From NCBI RefSeq assembly GCF_025753795.1, contig NZ_JAOWPS010000001.1:1-64000 (forward strand): a stretch of 64,000 bases of DNA. Direction: 5' to 3'. A program made the translations under genes and the position numbers. The notes beneath the pieces were generated by a model. The model was not told where the DNA came from. It saw nothing but the letters and a program-made list of their open reading frames with translations, and made no database searches. This DNA is from Mesorhizobium sp. YC-39. Lineage in GTDB: Bacteria; Pseudomonadota; Alphaproteobacteria; Rhizobiales; Rhizobiaceae. Shown here piece after piece: positions 55,554 through 64,000 of this stretch; position 1 is the stretch's first letter, and every line of letters starts with the position of its first letter.

Positions 55554-55704
55554 TCAGCCCGACGAGACCCCTCTTCAGTGACGTAAAATGAAGACAAGTG
55601 CCCGTAATTTCCTGTCTAACTTCCACCGGGAGGCGCAACTTGACATAAGATTGCGCCGGGCTTCCCGCCAGATAAGACAATTGGCGGCTGTTGGGCGGCC
55701 GGAG

Positions 55705-55890
55705 CTGCCAATCTCCCCCCTTGTGGGGGAGATGCCCGGCAGGGCAGAGGGGGGCGTGAAGGAACGCCAACCTTGTTCACCTGCAACCAGCCGCGAGCAT
55801 TGCCTGAGGGCGTCATCGCAATCGTTGAGAGGTCGGCGGGACAGCGCCCCCCTCTGTCCTGCCGGACATCTCCCCCACAAGGGGGAAGAT
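55705..55890. repeat. Palindromic element, family D, copy 3
   Basis: GCTGCCAATCTCCCCCCTTG at the left, with GGCAGGGCAGAGGGGGGCG, complemented at the right by CGCCCCCCTCTGTCCTGCCG and CATCTCCCCCACAAGGGG. Compared with copies 1 and 2 the two halves are in swapped order. It lies between the divergent E1alpha and holA genes. Confidence 0.85.
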
Positions 55891-55939
55891 CACGCTCTCC
55901 TCCATTCACCCCGCCTCCACACCATGCTAACCATCCCCC

Positions 55940-56986
55940 ATGGCACAGAAGAAAGCTTACGAGGTCGATTCCTGGCTGGCGAAGCCCGATCCGCGCGTCT
56001 CGATCGTCCTCATCTACGGTCCCGATCGCGGGTTGGTCGCCGAGCGCGCCAAGGCCTTTGCTGAAAAGACCGGCCTGCCGCTCGACGATCCGTTCTCGGT
56101 GGTCAGGCTCGACGGCTCGGAGATCGACCGCGACGAGGGCCGCCTGCTCGACGAGGCCCGCACCGTGCCGATGTTTTCGGATCGCCGCCTGTTATGGGTG
56201 CGCAATGCCAGCGGCCAGAAGGCGCTGGCCGAAGACGTCAAGGCGCTTGTCACGGAGCCCGCGCGCGACGCGATCATTCTCATCGAGGCCGGCGACCTGA
56301 AGAAGGGCGTCGGCCTGCGCTCAATCGTCGAGGCGGCCGACAGCGCCATGGCGCTGCCTTGCTATGCCGACGAGGCACGGGACATCGACGGGGTCATCGA
56401 CGACGAATTGCGCAAGGCCGGCATGTCGATGGCGCTCGACGCAAGGCAGGCTCTGCGCCGCAATCTCGGCGGCGACCGGCTGGCCTCGCGCGGCGAGATC
56501 GAGAAGCTGGTGCTCTTTGCCCATGGCCAGAAAGAGATCAGCCTCGACGATGTCCGGGCGATGTCGGGCGATGTCTCCGGCGCCTCCTTCGACGATGCCG
56601 TCGACGCCTTGCTCGAAGGCAAGATCGCTGACTTCGACACCGCCTTCACCCGCCATTGCCAGTCCGGCGGCCAGCCTTTCCTGGTGCTGTCGTCGGCGAT
56701 GCGGCAGTTGCAGGCGATGCAAGCCATGCGCGGCCAGATGGATTCCGGCGGCCGCAACGCCGCCTCGGTCGTGGCCACGGCCCGCCCGCCGGTTTTTTTC
56801 TCGCGCCGCAAGCTGGTTGAAAGAGCGCTCGAACGCTGGAACAGCGAGGCGCTCGGCCGCGCGCTCAACCGCCTGCAGACCGCCGTGCTGCAGACCCGGC
56901 GACGGCCGGATCTGTCGGTCGCGCTGGCGCGCCAGGCGCTGCTCGGCATCGCGGTGGAGAGCGCAAGGCTGGCTCAGCGAGGATGA
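55940..56986 (+). CDS. holA: DNA polymerase III delta subunit
   Basis: The 348-aa clamp-loader subunit has the N-terminal nucleotide-fold segment IVLIYGPDRGLVAERAKAFA, the delta-type RLLDEARTVPMFSDRRLLWV (no Walker lysine, as in family) and C-terminal helical collar NRLQTAVLQTRRRPDLSVAL. It opens the beta clamp with the gamma complex. It is the only plus-strand gene between the BCKDH and parAB blocks. The stop is also the first base of the family C element. Confidence 0.94.
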   Translation: MAQKKAYEVDSWLAKPDPRVSIVLIYGPDRGLVAERAKAFAEKTGLPLDDPFSVVRLDGSEIDRDEGRLLDEARTVPMFSDRRLLWVRNASGQKALAEDVKALVTEPARDAIILIEAGDLKKGVGLRSIVEAADSAMALPCYADEARDIDGVIDDELRKAGMSMALDARQALRRNLGGDRLASRGEIEKLVLFAHGQKEISLDDVRAMSGDVSGASFDDAVDALLEGKIADFDTAFTRHCQSGGQPFLVLSSAMRQLQAMQAMRGQMDSGGRNAASVVATARPPVFFSRRKLVERALERWNSEALGRALNRLQTAVLQTRRRPDLSVALARQALLGIAVESARLAQRG

Positions 56987-57133
56987 TCTCCCCCCTTGAG
57001 GGGAGATATCGCCAAAGGCGACAGAGGGGTCGGTCCGACCGGGCTCGCCTCCTGCAACGAATGGAGGTTGGGCGCTCGACGCTCGGCGACGCCTTCTGGC
57101 CTGCCGGCCATCTCCCCCCTCGAGGGGGGAGAT
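56986..57133. repeat. Palindromic element, family C, copy 3
   Basis: Same hairpin set as 37207-37353 (inner modules ATCGCCAAAGGCGAC and GGCCTGCCGGCC) with the core inverted relative to the other two copies. It begins at the holA stop. The remaining 57134-57262 contains the parB terminator. Confidence 0.85.
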
Positions 57134-57174
57134 TCGCGGCCGCACCGATTTCGCCAATTGCCAACGCCACGAAA

Positions 57175-57206
57175 AGGAAGGGCCGACACAAGTGCCGGCC
57201 CTTCCT
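57175..57206 (-). terminator. Intrinsic terminator of the parAB transcript
   Basis: An 11-bp perfect stem AGGAAGGGCCG/CGGCCCTTCCT with a 10-nt loop is followed on the minus strand by TTTTCG, downstream of parB. It is near-symmetrical, but the T-tract is on the parB side only. Confidence 0.75.
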
Positions 57207-57262
57207 CTTAAGCTTAAGCCAGAACTTAATTTGCCGGCTAAATATAGTACCGTTTCAGCAGC

Positions 57263-58150
57263 CTACCGCTCTTGTTTCAACCGCCGACAAAGCTCGTCGA
57301 GCTGCTCCAGCGTCCGGTAGGAGACGTGGAGCACCCCACCCTTCCCCTTGTGCTCGATCGTGACGATCATGCCGGTCGTGTCGGTCATCAGCTTCTCCAA
57401 CGCCAGCGTGTCGGCATCCTTCTGCACCGGTTCGGCCTTCTTTGGCGCGGCTTTCGCGCCGGTCGGCATCTGCGCCAGCGCTTCGGCCTGGCGCACCGAG
57501 AGCCCGTCTTCGACGATCCGTTTGGCAAGGCCGGCCGGATCCTCTGATGTCACCAGCGTGCGGGCGTGGCCGGCCGACAGCGCGCCCTCGACCAGCATGT
57601 CGCGGATCACCTCGGGCAGCTTCAACAGCCTGAGCGTGTTGGCGACATGGCTGCGGCTCTTGCCAATGACATTGCCGAGATCGGCCTGGGTATAACCATG
57701 GTCGTCGATCAATTGCTGATAGCCCTGCGCCTCTTCGACCGGATTGAGGTCGGCGCGCTGGACGTTTTCGATGATCGCCAGTTCCAGCGCGGTGCGATCG
57801 TTCACGTCGCGCACGATGATCGGGATCTCGCTCAGGCCGGCGCGCTGTGCGGCGCGCCAGCGCCGCTCGCCGGCGATGATCTCGTAACGGCCGGGCTGCG
57901 ACGGCGAGGGCCGCGCCACCACCGGCTGCACCACGCCATGCTCGCGAATCGACTGCGCGAGATCGGTCAGTTCGGCATCGCCGAAATGCCGGCGCGGGTT
58001 CTTCGGATTGGGGCTGACGAACTCGATCGGCACCTTGCCGTCGGCGCCCATGCCCGGCTTTTCCACTGCTGCTGCCGGGCGATCGATTTCGCCGATCAGC
58101 GCCGCCAGTCCCCGCCCCAGTCTTTTTCTCGAAAGGTCTTCACTCATCAT
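57263..58150 (-). CDS. parB: Chromosome-partitioning protein ParB
   Basis: The 295-aa ParB CTPase/DNA-clamp protein has an N-terminal ParA-activating segment (KRLGRGLAALIGE), CTP-binding motifs GERRWRA (94-100) and ENVQRADLNPVEEA (128-141), HTH parS-recognition region (about 152-180, YTQADLGNVIGKSRSHVANT) and a C-terminal dimerisation domain. It loads at the parS sites to the right and organises the origin region. It is in an operon with parA, 70 bp downstream. Two adjacent ATGs (58150, 58147) are possible starts. Confidence 0.96.
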   Translation of the reverse strand: MMSEDLSRKRLGRGLAALIGEIDRPAAAVEKPGMGADGKVPIEFVSPNPKNPRRHFGDAELTDLAQSIREHGVVQPVVARPSPSQPGRYEIIAGERRWRAAQRAGLSEIPIIVRDVNDRTALELAIIENVQRADLNPVEEAQGYQQLIDDHGYTQADLGNVIGKSRSHVANTLRLLKLPEVIRDMLVEGALSAGHARTLVTSEDPAGLAKRIVEDGLSVRQAEALAQMPTGAKAAPKKAEPVQKDADTLALEKLMTDTTGMIVTIEHKGKGGVLHVSYRTLEQLDELCRRLKQER

Positions 58151-58220
58151 CCGTCCAGATCGTTTCGGTATCGAATCGGCTTCTAGTTAATATTGCGTCC
58201 CAAAATCAGGGCGGAATGCC

Positions 58221-59042
58221 TTACGCGGCGCGCAATTTGCGCTCGCGGCGGATCACTTCGGAGGCAAGCTGCAGATAGGCCTGGCTGCCCGAGCATTTGA
58301 GGTCGTAAAGGATCGCCGGTTTGCCGTAGGACGGCGCCTCGGAAACGCGGACATTGCGCGGAATAATGGTCTCGTAGACCTTGTCGCCCATATGCGCCCG
58401 CACATCCTGCACCACCTGATTGGCGAGATTGTTGCGGCCGTCATACATGGTCAGCACGATGCCCTGGATAATCAATTCGGGATTGATCGTTCGCCGCACC
58501 TGCTCGACGGTTTCCAGCAATTGGCTCAGGCCTTCGAGCGCAAAGAACTCGCATTGCAGCGGAACAAGAACAGAATCGGCTGCCGCCATTGAATTCAAAG
58601 TCAAAAGATTGAGCGACGGCGGACAGTCTATAAGCACATAGCCGAAGGGCGCGCCACGCTCGCTGGCGGCACGCAGCGCATTGCGCAGCTTGAGCACGCG
58701 GTCGGGCGCGGAAGCGATCTCCATCTCGATGCCGAGCAGGTCGAGCGTCGACGGCACGATCGACAGGCCGGGCACCGCGGTCGGGATCGCCGCTGCTTCC
58801 AGATCCAGCTCTCCGGTCAGCACGTCATAGGACGAGACGGTGCGGTCCTTGCGGTCGATGCCAAGGCCCGTCGAGGCATTGCCTTGCGGATCGAGGTCGA
58901 CGATCAGCACCTTTTCGCCGATCGCCGCCAGCGCCGTGGCCAGATTGATGGCGGTCGTCGTCTTGCCGACGCCGCCCTTCTGGTTGGCTACGGTGATGAT
59001 TCGAGGGCCGTTCTTCATCATGGGTCTATGCCAGAAATTCAT
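58221..59042 (-). CDS. parA: Chromosome-partitioning ATPase ParA
   Basis: The 273-aa deviant-Walker ATPase has KGGVGKTT (22-29), switch segment IVDLDPQGNASTGLG, and VLIDCPPSLNLLTLN, with C-terminal basic helix RRERKLRAA for DNA binding. It works with ParB for origin segregation. It follows rsmG by 28 bp in the mnmG-rsmG-parA-parB row. Start at 59042 is one of several ATGs; the one at 59018-59021 is less likely because no Shine-Dalgarno precedes it. Confidence 0.95.
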   Translation of the reverse strand: MNFWHRPMMKNGPRIITVANQKGGVGKTTTAINLATALAAIGEKVLIVDLDPQGNASTGLGIDRKDRTVSSYDVLTGELDLEAAAIPTAVPGLSIVPSTLDLLGIEMEIASAPDRVLKLRNALRAASERGAPFGYVLIDCPPSLNLLTLNSMAAADSVLVPLQCEFFALEGLSQLLETVEQVRRTINPELIIQGIVLTMYDGRNNLANQVVQDVRAHMGDKVYETIIPRNVRVSEAPSYGKPAILYDLKCSGSQAYLQLASEVIRRERKLRAA

Positions 59043-59070
59043 TCCGAGGTCGCCAGTAAAAGGGAACAAG

Positions 59071-59703
59071 TCAGCGGGGTCGCAAGCCAGACAATTCGAG
59101 GATGACGCCTTGGGCGTCGGTCACGCTGGCATGTTCTACCAGATCGAAGGACCATCGTTGAGTGCTTTCTGCCACTTCGGCGCGGTAATCCCGGCCTTTG
59201 TGGAACAGCGCGCGACCCCCCCTGGTCAGCCAGGGGGCCGACAGGTTGAGCAGGTCCGGCAGCGACGCAAGCGCTCGGGCGGTAACGATTTCTGGAGCAG
59301 AAACAATCAGATAGCTATGGTCGATGCGCCGCGCGACGACCCGCGCCGGCAGCTTGAACTGGCCGACGACCGCTTGCAGGAACGACGCTTTTTTCCGATT
59401 GCTTTCAACGAGATCGATGCTGGCGCCGTCGCGTTCGGCAAGCAGAAAGGCCATGACCAGGCCCGGAAAGCCGCCGCCGGAACCGAGATCGACCCAACGC
59501 CTGGCCGCAGGTTCGATTCGTGCCAGTTGCGCGCTGTCGAGGATGTGACGGCCCCAGACATCATCCAGCGTCGACGGCGCGGCAAGATTTATGCTGCGGT
59601 TCCACTTCTGGAAAACCTGTTCGAACTCGACCAGACGATCGAATGTTTCACGTGAAACCGGGCCGGCTGCCTCTTGCAGGCTCGCCCAGGACGCAGCGCT
59701 CAC
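59071..59703 (-). CDS. rsmG: 16S rRNA m7G527 methyltransferase
   Basis: The 210-aa class I methyltransferase has the SAM loop [17 protein letters not shown] (about 70-86), [20 protein letters not shown] typical of GidB and the C-terminal acidic segment. It overlaps mnmG by 4 bp and shares its operon. A parS-like site (59644-59659) lies inside its coding sequence, over codons for GPVSRETF. Confidence 0.95.
   Translation of the reverse strand: MSAASWASLQEAAGPVSRETFDRLVEFEQVFQKWNRSINLAAPSTLDDVWGRHILDSAQLARIEPAARRWVDLGSGGGFPGLVMAFLLAERDGASIDLVESNRKKASFLQAVVGQFKLPARVVARRIDHSYLIVSAPEIVTARALASLPDLLNLSAPWLTRGGRALFHKGRDYRAEVAESTQRWSFDLVEHASVTDAQGVILELSGLRPR
59644..59659. promoter_or_regulatory. parS-like site 1 (inside rsmG)
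   Basis: TGTTTCACGTGAAACC differs from the alphaproteobacterial parS consensus TGTTTCACGTGAAACA at one terminal base. It is a ParB nucleation site within the rsmG coding region, 1.5 kb from parB. Confidence 0.85.
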
Positions 59704-61586
59704 GCAACATCCCTTTGCGCATTCTTTTGTAGGGCCGCCTCAGCGTTGCGGACATGCGCGACAATAATAGCCAGCGCCGCCGGTGTCATGCCCTCCATGC
59801 GCTGCGCATCGGCAATCGAGCGCGGCTGGCGCGTCAGCATCTTCTGCTTCAGCTCGTTGGACAGGCCCGGGACTGCGTTGAAATCGAGCGAAGCCGGGAT
59901 CAGCCGGCTCTCCTCATGCCTGATCTGCGTGACGTCGGCTTGCTGGCGGTCAAGGTAAACGGAATATTTCGCTTCCGTTTCAAGGCGCTCCGCCGTCTTG
60001 GCGTCGATGGCGCTGAACTCCGGCGCGATTCGTGCCAGCCAGGCGATATCGACACCGGGGTAGGCCAGCAATTCATAGGCCGAGCGGCGCACGCCATCCT
60101 TGTTGATCTCCAACCCATGGCGCGCCGCCTCGTTGGGCGTCATGGTGATGCCCTGCGCGAGCACCCGCGCCTTGTCCAGATCCCGCTGAACCCTGTTGAA
60201 CCGCTGCGTACGTTCCCGCGAAGCGATCCCGAGCTTCGTCGCCAGCGGTGTCAGCCGCTCATCGGCATTGTCGGCCCTGAGCGACAGCCGGAACTCGGCC
60301 CGTGAGGTGAACATGCGGTAGGGTTCGCTGATGCCGCGGCTGGTCAGATCGTCGATCATCACCCCGATATAGGCCTCGGTACGGCTGAGCACGATTTTCT
60401 CTGTTGCCGACGCCTTGCGGGCGGCATTCAGGCCGGCCAGCAAGCCTTGGGCGCCAGCCTCTTCATAACCCGTTGTGCCATTGATCTGCCCGGCCAGGAA
60501 AAGACCGCCGATCCGCTTCGTTTCCAGGGTCGGAAACAATTCGCGCGGATCGACATGGTCGTATTCGATGGCGTAGCCGGGCTGCAGCATGGTCGCCCGT
60601 TCCAGGCCGGGGATGGTCTTCAATATGTCGAGCTGCACATCCTGCGGCAGGGAGGTCGAAATGCCGTTGGGGTAAACGGTATCGTCGTCCAGCCCCTCGG
60701 GTTCGAGGAAGATCTGATGACCCTCGCGGTCACCGAACTTGACGATCTTGTCCTCGATGGACGGGCAGTAGCGCGGCCCCACACCTTCGATCGAGCCGGA
60801 ATACATGGCGGAGCGGCCGAGATTGGCGCGGATCAGCTCATGCGTGGCCGCCGTCGTACGCGTGATGCCACAATGGATCTGCGGGTTCTGGATAGCGTCA
60901 GTCATCAGAGAGAACGGCACGGGATCTTCATCCGCCGCCTGGCTCTCCAACGAGGCCCAGTCGATGGTGCGGCCGTCAAGCCGGGGCGGCGTGCCAGTCT
61001 TCAACCGTCCAAGCCTAAAGCCCGCACGGCTCATCGTCGCCGACAGACCAAGACTGGCCTGTTCGTTCATGCGGCCGGCGACGATCTTCTTCTCGCCGAT
61101 ATGGATAAGGCCGCGCAGGAAGGTTCCGGTGGTCAGCACCACGGCGCCGCAGGCAAGGCGCCTGCCATCTGCGAGAAGAACGGCGATGATCTGCCCATCG
61201 TCAATCTTGAAATCCAGAACCTCGCCCTCGACCACGTCCAGATCGTTCTGCTGCCGAATCGCTGCTTGCATGGCAAGGCGATAGAGCTTCCTGTCGGCTT
61301 GCGTCCGCGGCCCGCGCACCGCCGGCCCCTTGCGGCGGTTGAGCAAGCGGAACTGGATGCCGGCCGCATCGGCGACGCGCCCCATCAGCCCGTCCATGGC
61401 ATCGATCTCGCGCACCAGATGCCCCTTGCCAAGGCCGCCGATCGCCGGATTGCAGGACATGACGCCGATCGTGTCGAAGCGCAGCGTCACCAGGGCAGTC
61501 CGCGCACCGACGCGCGCGGCCGCACTGGCCGCCTCGCAACCCGCGTGGCCGCCGCCCACCACAACCACATCATAGTGATCGGTCAT
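59700..61586 (-). CDS. mnmG: tRNA uridine 5-carboxymethylaminomethyl modification enzyme
   Basis: The 628-aa FAD-binding protein has [20 protein letters not shown] (7-26), [36 protein letters not shown] and the C-terminal helical MnmE-binding domain. Together with MnmE it installs cmnm5 on U34 of tRNAs. It lies in the order mnmE, mnmG, rsmG, parA, parB typical of alphaproteobacterial origins. Confidence 0.97.
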   Translation of the reverse strand: MTDHYDVVVVGGGHAGCEAASAAARVGARTALVTLRFDTIGVMSCNPAIGGLGKGHLVREIDAMDGLMGRVADAAGIQFRLLNRRKGPAVRGPRTQADRKLYRLAMQAAIRQQNDLDVVEGEVLDFKIDDGQIIAVLLADGRRLACGAVVLTTGTFLRGLIHIGEKKIVAGRMNEQASLGLSATMSRAGFRLGRLKTGTPPRLDGRTIDWASLESQAADEDPVPFSLMTDAIQNPQIHCGITRTTAATHELIRANLGRSAMYSGSIEGVGPRYCPSIEDKIVKFGDREGHQIFLEPEGLDDDTVYPNGISTSLPQDVQLDILKTIPGLERATMLQPGYAIEYDHVDPRELFPTLETKRIGGLFLAGQINGTTGYEEAGAQGLLAGLNAARKASATEKIVLSRTEAYIGVMIDDLTSRGISEPYRMFTSRAEFRLSLRADNADERLTPLATKLGIASRERTQRFNRVQRDLDKARVLAQGITMTPNEAARHGLEINKDGVRRSAYELLAYPGVDIAWLARIAPEFSAIDAKTAERLETEAKYSVYLDRQQADVTQIRHEESRLIPASLDFNAVPGLSNELKQKMLTRQPRSIADAQRMEGMTPAALAIIVAHVRNAEAALQKNAQRDVA

Positions 61587-61659
61587 TCCAGTGTTCCAGT
61601 TTCAGAGTGGTCGACACATGTGCCCGAGAGGAGCTGCTGTCAAGGACGCAGAGCAGAGT

Positions 61660-61675
61660 CGTTTCACGTGAAACA
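61660..61675. promoter_or_regulatory. parS-like site 2
   Basis: CGTTTCACGTGAAACA, one mismatch at the first base from consensus, lies upstream of mnmG in the gap to mnmE. Confidence 0.85.
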
Positions 61676-61701
61676 ATGCAAACGACGCGGCAACTCCTGA
61701 A

Positions 61702-61937
61702 CTTCGTCATCCTAGGGCGAAGCAAGGAGCGAAGCGACGCAGCACAGGCCCTAGAATCCATGCCGTGACATCGATGGCAGGCGATGGCCTGTCCGGATCG
61801 AGTGCTTCTCCTTCGATCAATCCAATCGGGCGAGGGTGCGGTACAGGCCATTCTGGACCGCTGTCTCTCTCGGAGGTGACGGCATGGATCCTAGGGTCTG
61901 CGCTCCGCTTCGCGTCACTTCGCCCTAGGATGACGAG
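61702..61937. repeat. Long palindromic element, family A, copy 4, between parS sites
   Basis: CTTCGTCATCCTAGGGCG at the left and CGCCCTAGGATGACGAG at the right. It separates parS-like sites 2 and 3, so the elements of the partition region have been spread apart by it. Apart from these, the 61587-61993 gap shows no gene. Confidence 0.9.
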
Positions 61938-61943
61938 ACCGCA

Positions 61944-61959
61944 TGTTTCACGTGAATCA
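61944..61959. promoter_or_regulatory. parS-like site 3
   Basis: TGTTTCACGTGAATCA has one mismatch (A/T) in the right arm and sits next to the family A element. Confidence 0.75.
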
Positions 61960-61980
61960 CCTCGGGGCCTGCTGTCGCAC

Positions 61981-61996
61981 TGTTTCACGTGAGTCA
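61981..61996. promoter_or_regulatory. parS-like site 4 (over mnmE stop)
   Basis: TGTTTCACGTGAGTCA has two mismatches in the right arm. The mnmE stop codon (minus strand, 61994-61996) lies within it. Confidence 0.65.
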
Positions 61997-63316
61997 CTTC
62001 CCGATGCAGAACTGCGAAAAAATGACATCCAGTAGATCCTCGACGTCCACCGATCCGACGATTCGCCCGAGCCGGTCCGCCGCCAGGCGCAAATCCTCCG
62101 CACGCAGCTCCTGCCCGCGCCCATCCTCGGTCAGGGCCGCAAGCAGAAAGCGTTTCGTCTCGTTGAGAAGTTCGACATGCCGCAGCCGCGACGGCAGGAT
62201 ATCGCCAGCCTGCCCGATTTCCGCCGCGGCGCGGCGCCCGATCTCTTCCAGCAATTCCGACACACCGCTGCCATTCAGGACCGAAATAGCCGCATCGTAA
62301 GCTGCGGCCGGCGACAGCGGCAGGATCAGATCGGCTTTTGTTCCAATCTTTAACACTGGGGCATTGGTTGGTATCGCGCCGACTGAGACCGGATTGGCCA
62401 TGTCCTCCAGCACCAGCAGAAGGTCGGCGCCATGCGCCTTTGCGCGCGCCTTCTCTATGCCGATCGCCTCAACCTTGCCCGGCGCCTCGCGCAGACCAGC
62501 CGTGTCGGTCACCCTTACCCGCATCCCCTGGAGATCCAGCACCACTTCAAGCAGATCGCGGGTCGTGCCGGGCTCATCGGTGACGATCGCCGCCTCGCGC
62601 CGGGCCAGTGCGTTGAACAGGCTGGATTTTCCGGCATTCGGCGCGCCGAGGATAACGACTTCGAACCCATCGCGAATGATCTCGGCGGCCCGGAACCCTT
62701 CGACATGATGGCCGATCTCGTCAATCATTGCCCCGACATCCGAACACACCGCCTCGGCCACCGAACCGGGTACATCATCCTCATCGGCAAAGTCGATCTC
62801 GGCCTCGATCATCGCCCGGGCGTGGATGAGCCGCCGGCGCCAGCCAAGATAGAGCTCGCTCTGCGCGCCCTCGGCATTCCGCACCGCAAAGCGCCGCTGT
62901 GCCTCGGTCTCGGCGTTAACGAGATCGGCCAGCGCCTCGGTCTCGACCAGGTCGACCTTGCCATTGAGAAACGCGCGCCGGGTGAATTCGCCGGGCTCGG
63001 CATGCCTGACGCCGTCAAGCCCCGTGATCGTCTCCAGCATTTTAGCGGCGACGGCGCGGCCGCCATGAACATGGAACTCGGCGACATCCTCGCCGGTAAA
63101 GCTGTGGGGAGCGGGGAAGAAGACAATCAACCCGGTATCGAGCAAGGTTCCATCTGGTGCGCGGAGCTTGCGCAGCGTCGCGATGCGGTCCTTAACCATA
63201 GTACCGGCAATCGTTTCGACTACGAATCGAGTCTGCGCGCCCGAAATGCGGATCACGGCGATGCCGGCGGGCAGGCGGCCGCTGGAAAGAGCAACAATGG
63301 AATCGCCTGAAATCAT
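61994..63316 (-). CDS. mnmE: tRNA modification GTPase
   Basis: The 440-aa GTPase has an N-terminal THF-binding domain (1-118), G1 GAPNAGKSS (224-232), G3 DTAG (271-274), G4 in KIGTKADL and the C-terminal FCIGK. It makes cmnm5U34 with MnmG. It is divergent from the DUF255 gene. The ATG at 63316 begins the conserved start MISGDSIVALSSGRLPAGIA. Confidence 0.96.
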   Translation of the reverse strand: MISGDSIVALSSGRLPAGIAVIRISGAQTRFVVETIAGTMVKDRIATLRKLRAPDGTLLDTGLIVFFPAPHSFTGEDVAEFHVHGGRAVAAKMLETITGLDGVRHAEPGEFTRRAFLNGKVDLVETEALADLVNAETEAQRRFAVRNAEGAQSELYLGWRRRLIHARAMIEAEIDFADEDDVPGSVAEAVCSDVGAMIDEIGHHVEGFRAAEIIRDGFEVVILGAPNAGKSSLFNALARREAAIVTDEPGTTRDLLEVVLDLQGMRVRVTDTAGLREAPGKVEAIGIEKARAKAHGADLLLVLEDMANPVSVGAIPTNAPVLKIGTKADLILPLSPAAAYDAAISVLNGSGVSELLEEIGRRAAAEIGQAGDILPSRLRHVELLNETKRFLLAALTEDGRGQELRAEDLRLAADRLGRIVGSVDVEDLLDVIFSQFCIGK

Positions 63317-63378
63317 TTGCCCGCTCTCATGAAGCGCCCTAGCTATGCCTGTTCAATCCCTTTTCCGCCGAGTTGCCC

Positions 63379-64000
63379 GTGACATTGCCCGCGCAAAACC
63401 TGCTTGCCGAAGAAGCCAGCCCCTATCTGCAGCAGCATAGCGGCAATCCGGTGCATTGGCGGGCCTGGTCGCCCGCGGCACTTGCCGAAGCCAAGGCCCT
63501 GGAGCGGCCGATCCTGCTCTCCGTCGGCTATGCCGCCTGCCACTGGTGCCACGTCATGGCGCATGAGAGCTTCGAGAACGACGACGTCGCCGCCGTCATG
63601 AACCGTCTCTTCGTCAATATCAAGGTCGACCGCGAGGAGCGGCCGGACATCGACCAGATCTACATGGCCGCGCTGTCTTCGATGGGCGAGCAGGGCGGCT
63701 GGCCGCTGACCATGTTCCTGACCCCGGACGGCAAGCCGTTCTGGGGCGGCACCTATTTCCCGCGCGAGGCGCGCTACGGCCGCCCAGGCTTCATCCAGGT
63801 GATGGAAGCGGTCGACAAGGCCTGGCGCGACAAGCGGCCAAGCCTCAACCAGAGCGCCGACGGCTTGACCAATCATGTCGAGGCGCGGCTGGCCGGCGCC
63901 CATGCCAAGGCCGTGCTCGACCGCGACACGCTGGCGACACTCGCCAATGGCATTGACGGTATGATCGACAGGGAATTGGGCGGCCTGCGCGGCGCGCCCA
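63379..64000 (+). CDS. DUF255 (SPATA20-like) thioredoxin-fold protein, 5' part
   Basis: The frame opens with GTG at 63379 and runs off the window, giving 207 residues. It has the DUF255 signature ASPYLQQHSGNPVHWRAW, the motif ACHWCHVMAHESFE, VDREERPDIDQIYM and GGWPLTMFLTPDGKPF. Full-length family members are about 670-700 aa with a glucosidase-like second domain and unknown function. It is divergent from mnmE by 62 bp. Confidence 0.92.
   Translation, partial: MTLPAQNLLAEEASPYLQQHSGNPVHWRAWSPAALAEAKALERPILLSVGYAACHWCHVMAHESFENDDVAAVMNRLFVNIKVDREERPDIDQIYMAALSSMGEQGGWPLTMFLTPDGKPFWGGTYFPREARYGRPGFIQVMEAVDKAWRDKRPSLNQSADGLTNHVEARLAGAHAKAVLDRDTLATLANGIDGMIDRELGGLRGAP

Overview
The window is about 64 kb of high-GC alphaproteobacterial chromosome, most likely Mesorhizobium or a close relative in the Rhizobiales. 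The evidence for this placement is the gene order mnmE-mnmG-rsmG-parA-parB beside holA with parS-like sites, a LexA box of the GAAC-N7-GAAC type ahead of an imuA-imuB-dnaE2 mutagenesis cassette, several ABC uptake operons of rhizobial style, and many short palindromic intergenic elements. No phage, integrase or complete insertion sequence is visible.

Layout. 1-11.5 kb holds a possible truncated CDS end, a secreted hypothetical protein, leuD, a GNAT protein, an ArsR/SRPBCC operon with a second SRPBCC gene, and a minus-strand operon of DUF4173 membrane protein, OmpR-type regulator, histidine kinase and FAD oxidoreductase. A CitE-like lyase, a DUF1737 protein and a small metalloprotease follow. 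11.6-17.4 kb is the SOS cassette imuA-imuB-dnaE2. 17.6-20.8 kb carries housekeeping genes (Trm112-like, LON-domain protein, CnoX-type thioredoxin, YbaK/ProX-type editing protein) and tRNA-Gly(GCC). 20.8-22.3 kb is accessory: two terminators, an AraC gene remnant and an acyltransferase-like gene. 22.3-29.7 kb is an AraC-linked sugar ABC transporter followed by a Gfo/Idh-aldo/keto reductase fusion.

29.8-41.6 kb is a catabolic locus: NitT/TauT-type transporter, Gfo/Idh dehydrogenase, RpiR regulator, NTF2-FMO flavoprotein, amidohydrolase, M81 peptidase, RidA and an SDR. An exact 17-bp sequence occurs in both of its divergent promoter regions, which suggests one regulon. 41.6-47.5 kb is a second sugar-type ABC operon with a GntR regulator and a DapA-like enzyme, preceded by a 14-bp palindrome. 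47.7-55.5 kb has a small LprI-like secreted protein, an Lrp/AsnC regulator divergent from a saccharopine-dehydrogenase-family gene, and the branched-chain 2-oxoacid dehydrogenase genes (E1alpha, E1beta, E2, E3). 55.9-63.3 kb is the chromosome segregation and origin-proximal block (holA, parB, parA, rsmG, mnmG, mnmE) with four parS-like sites. A DUF255 (SPATA20-like) thioredoxin-fold protein runs off the right edge.

Palindromic elements of at least five families (about 40-260 bp) occupy most intergenic gaps longer than 150 bp. Several lie inside operons and one supplies the C-terminus of a protein. The observations most worth following are the shared operator tying the 29.8-41.6 kb genes together, the swapped modules in the palindromic elements, the remnant-flanked acyltransferase next to tRNA-Gly, and the parS cluster.
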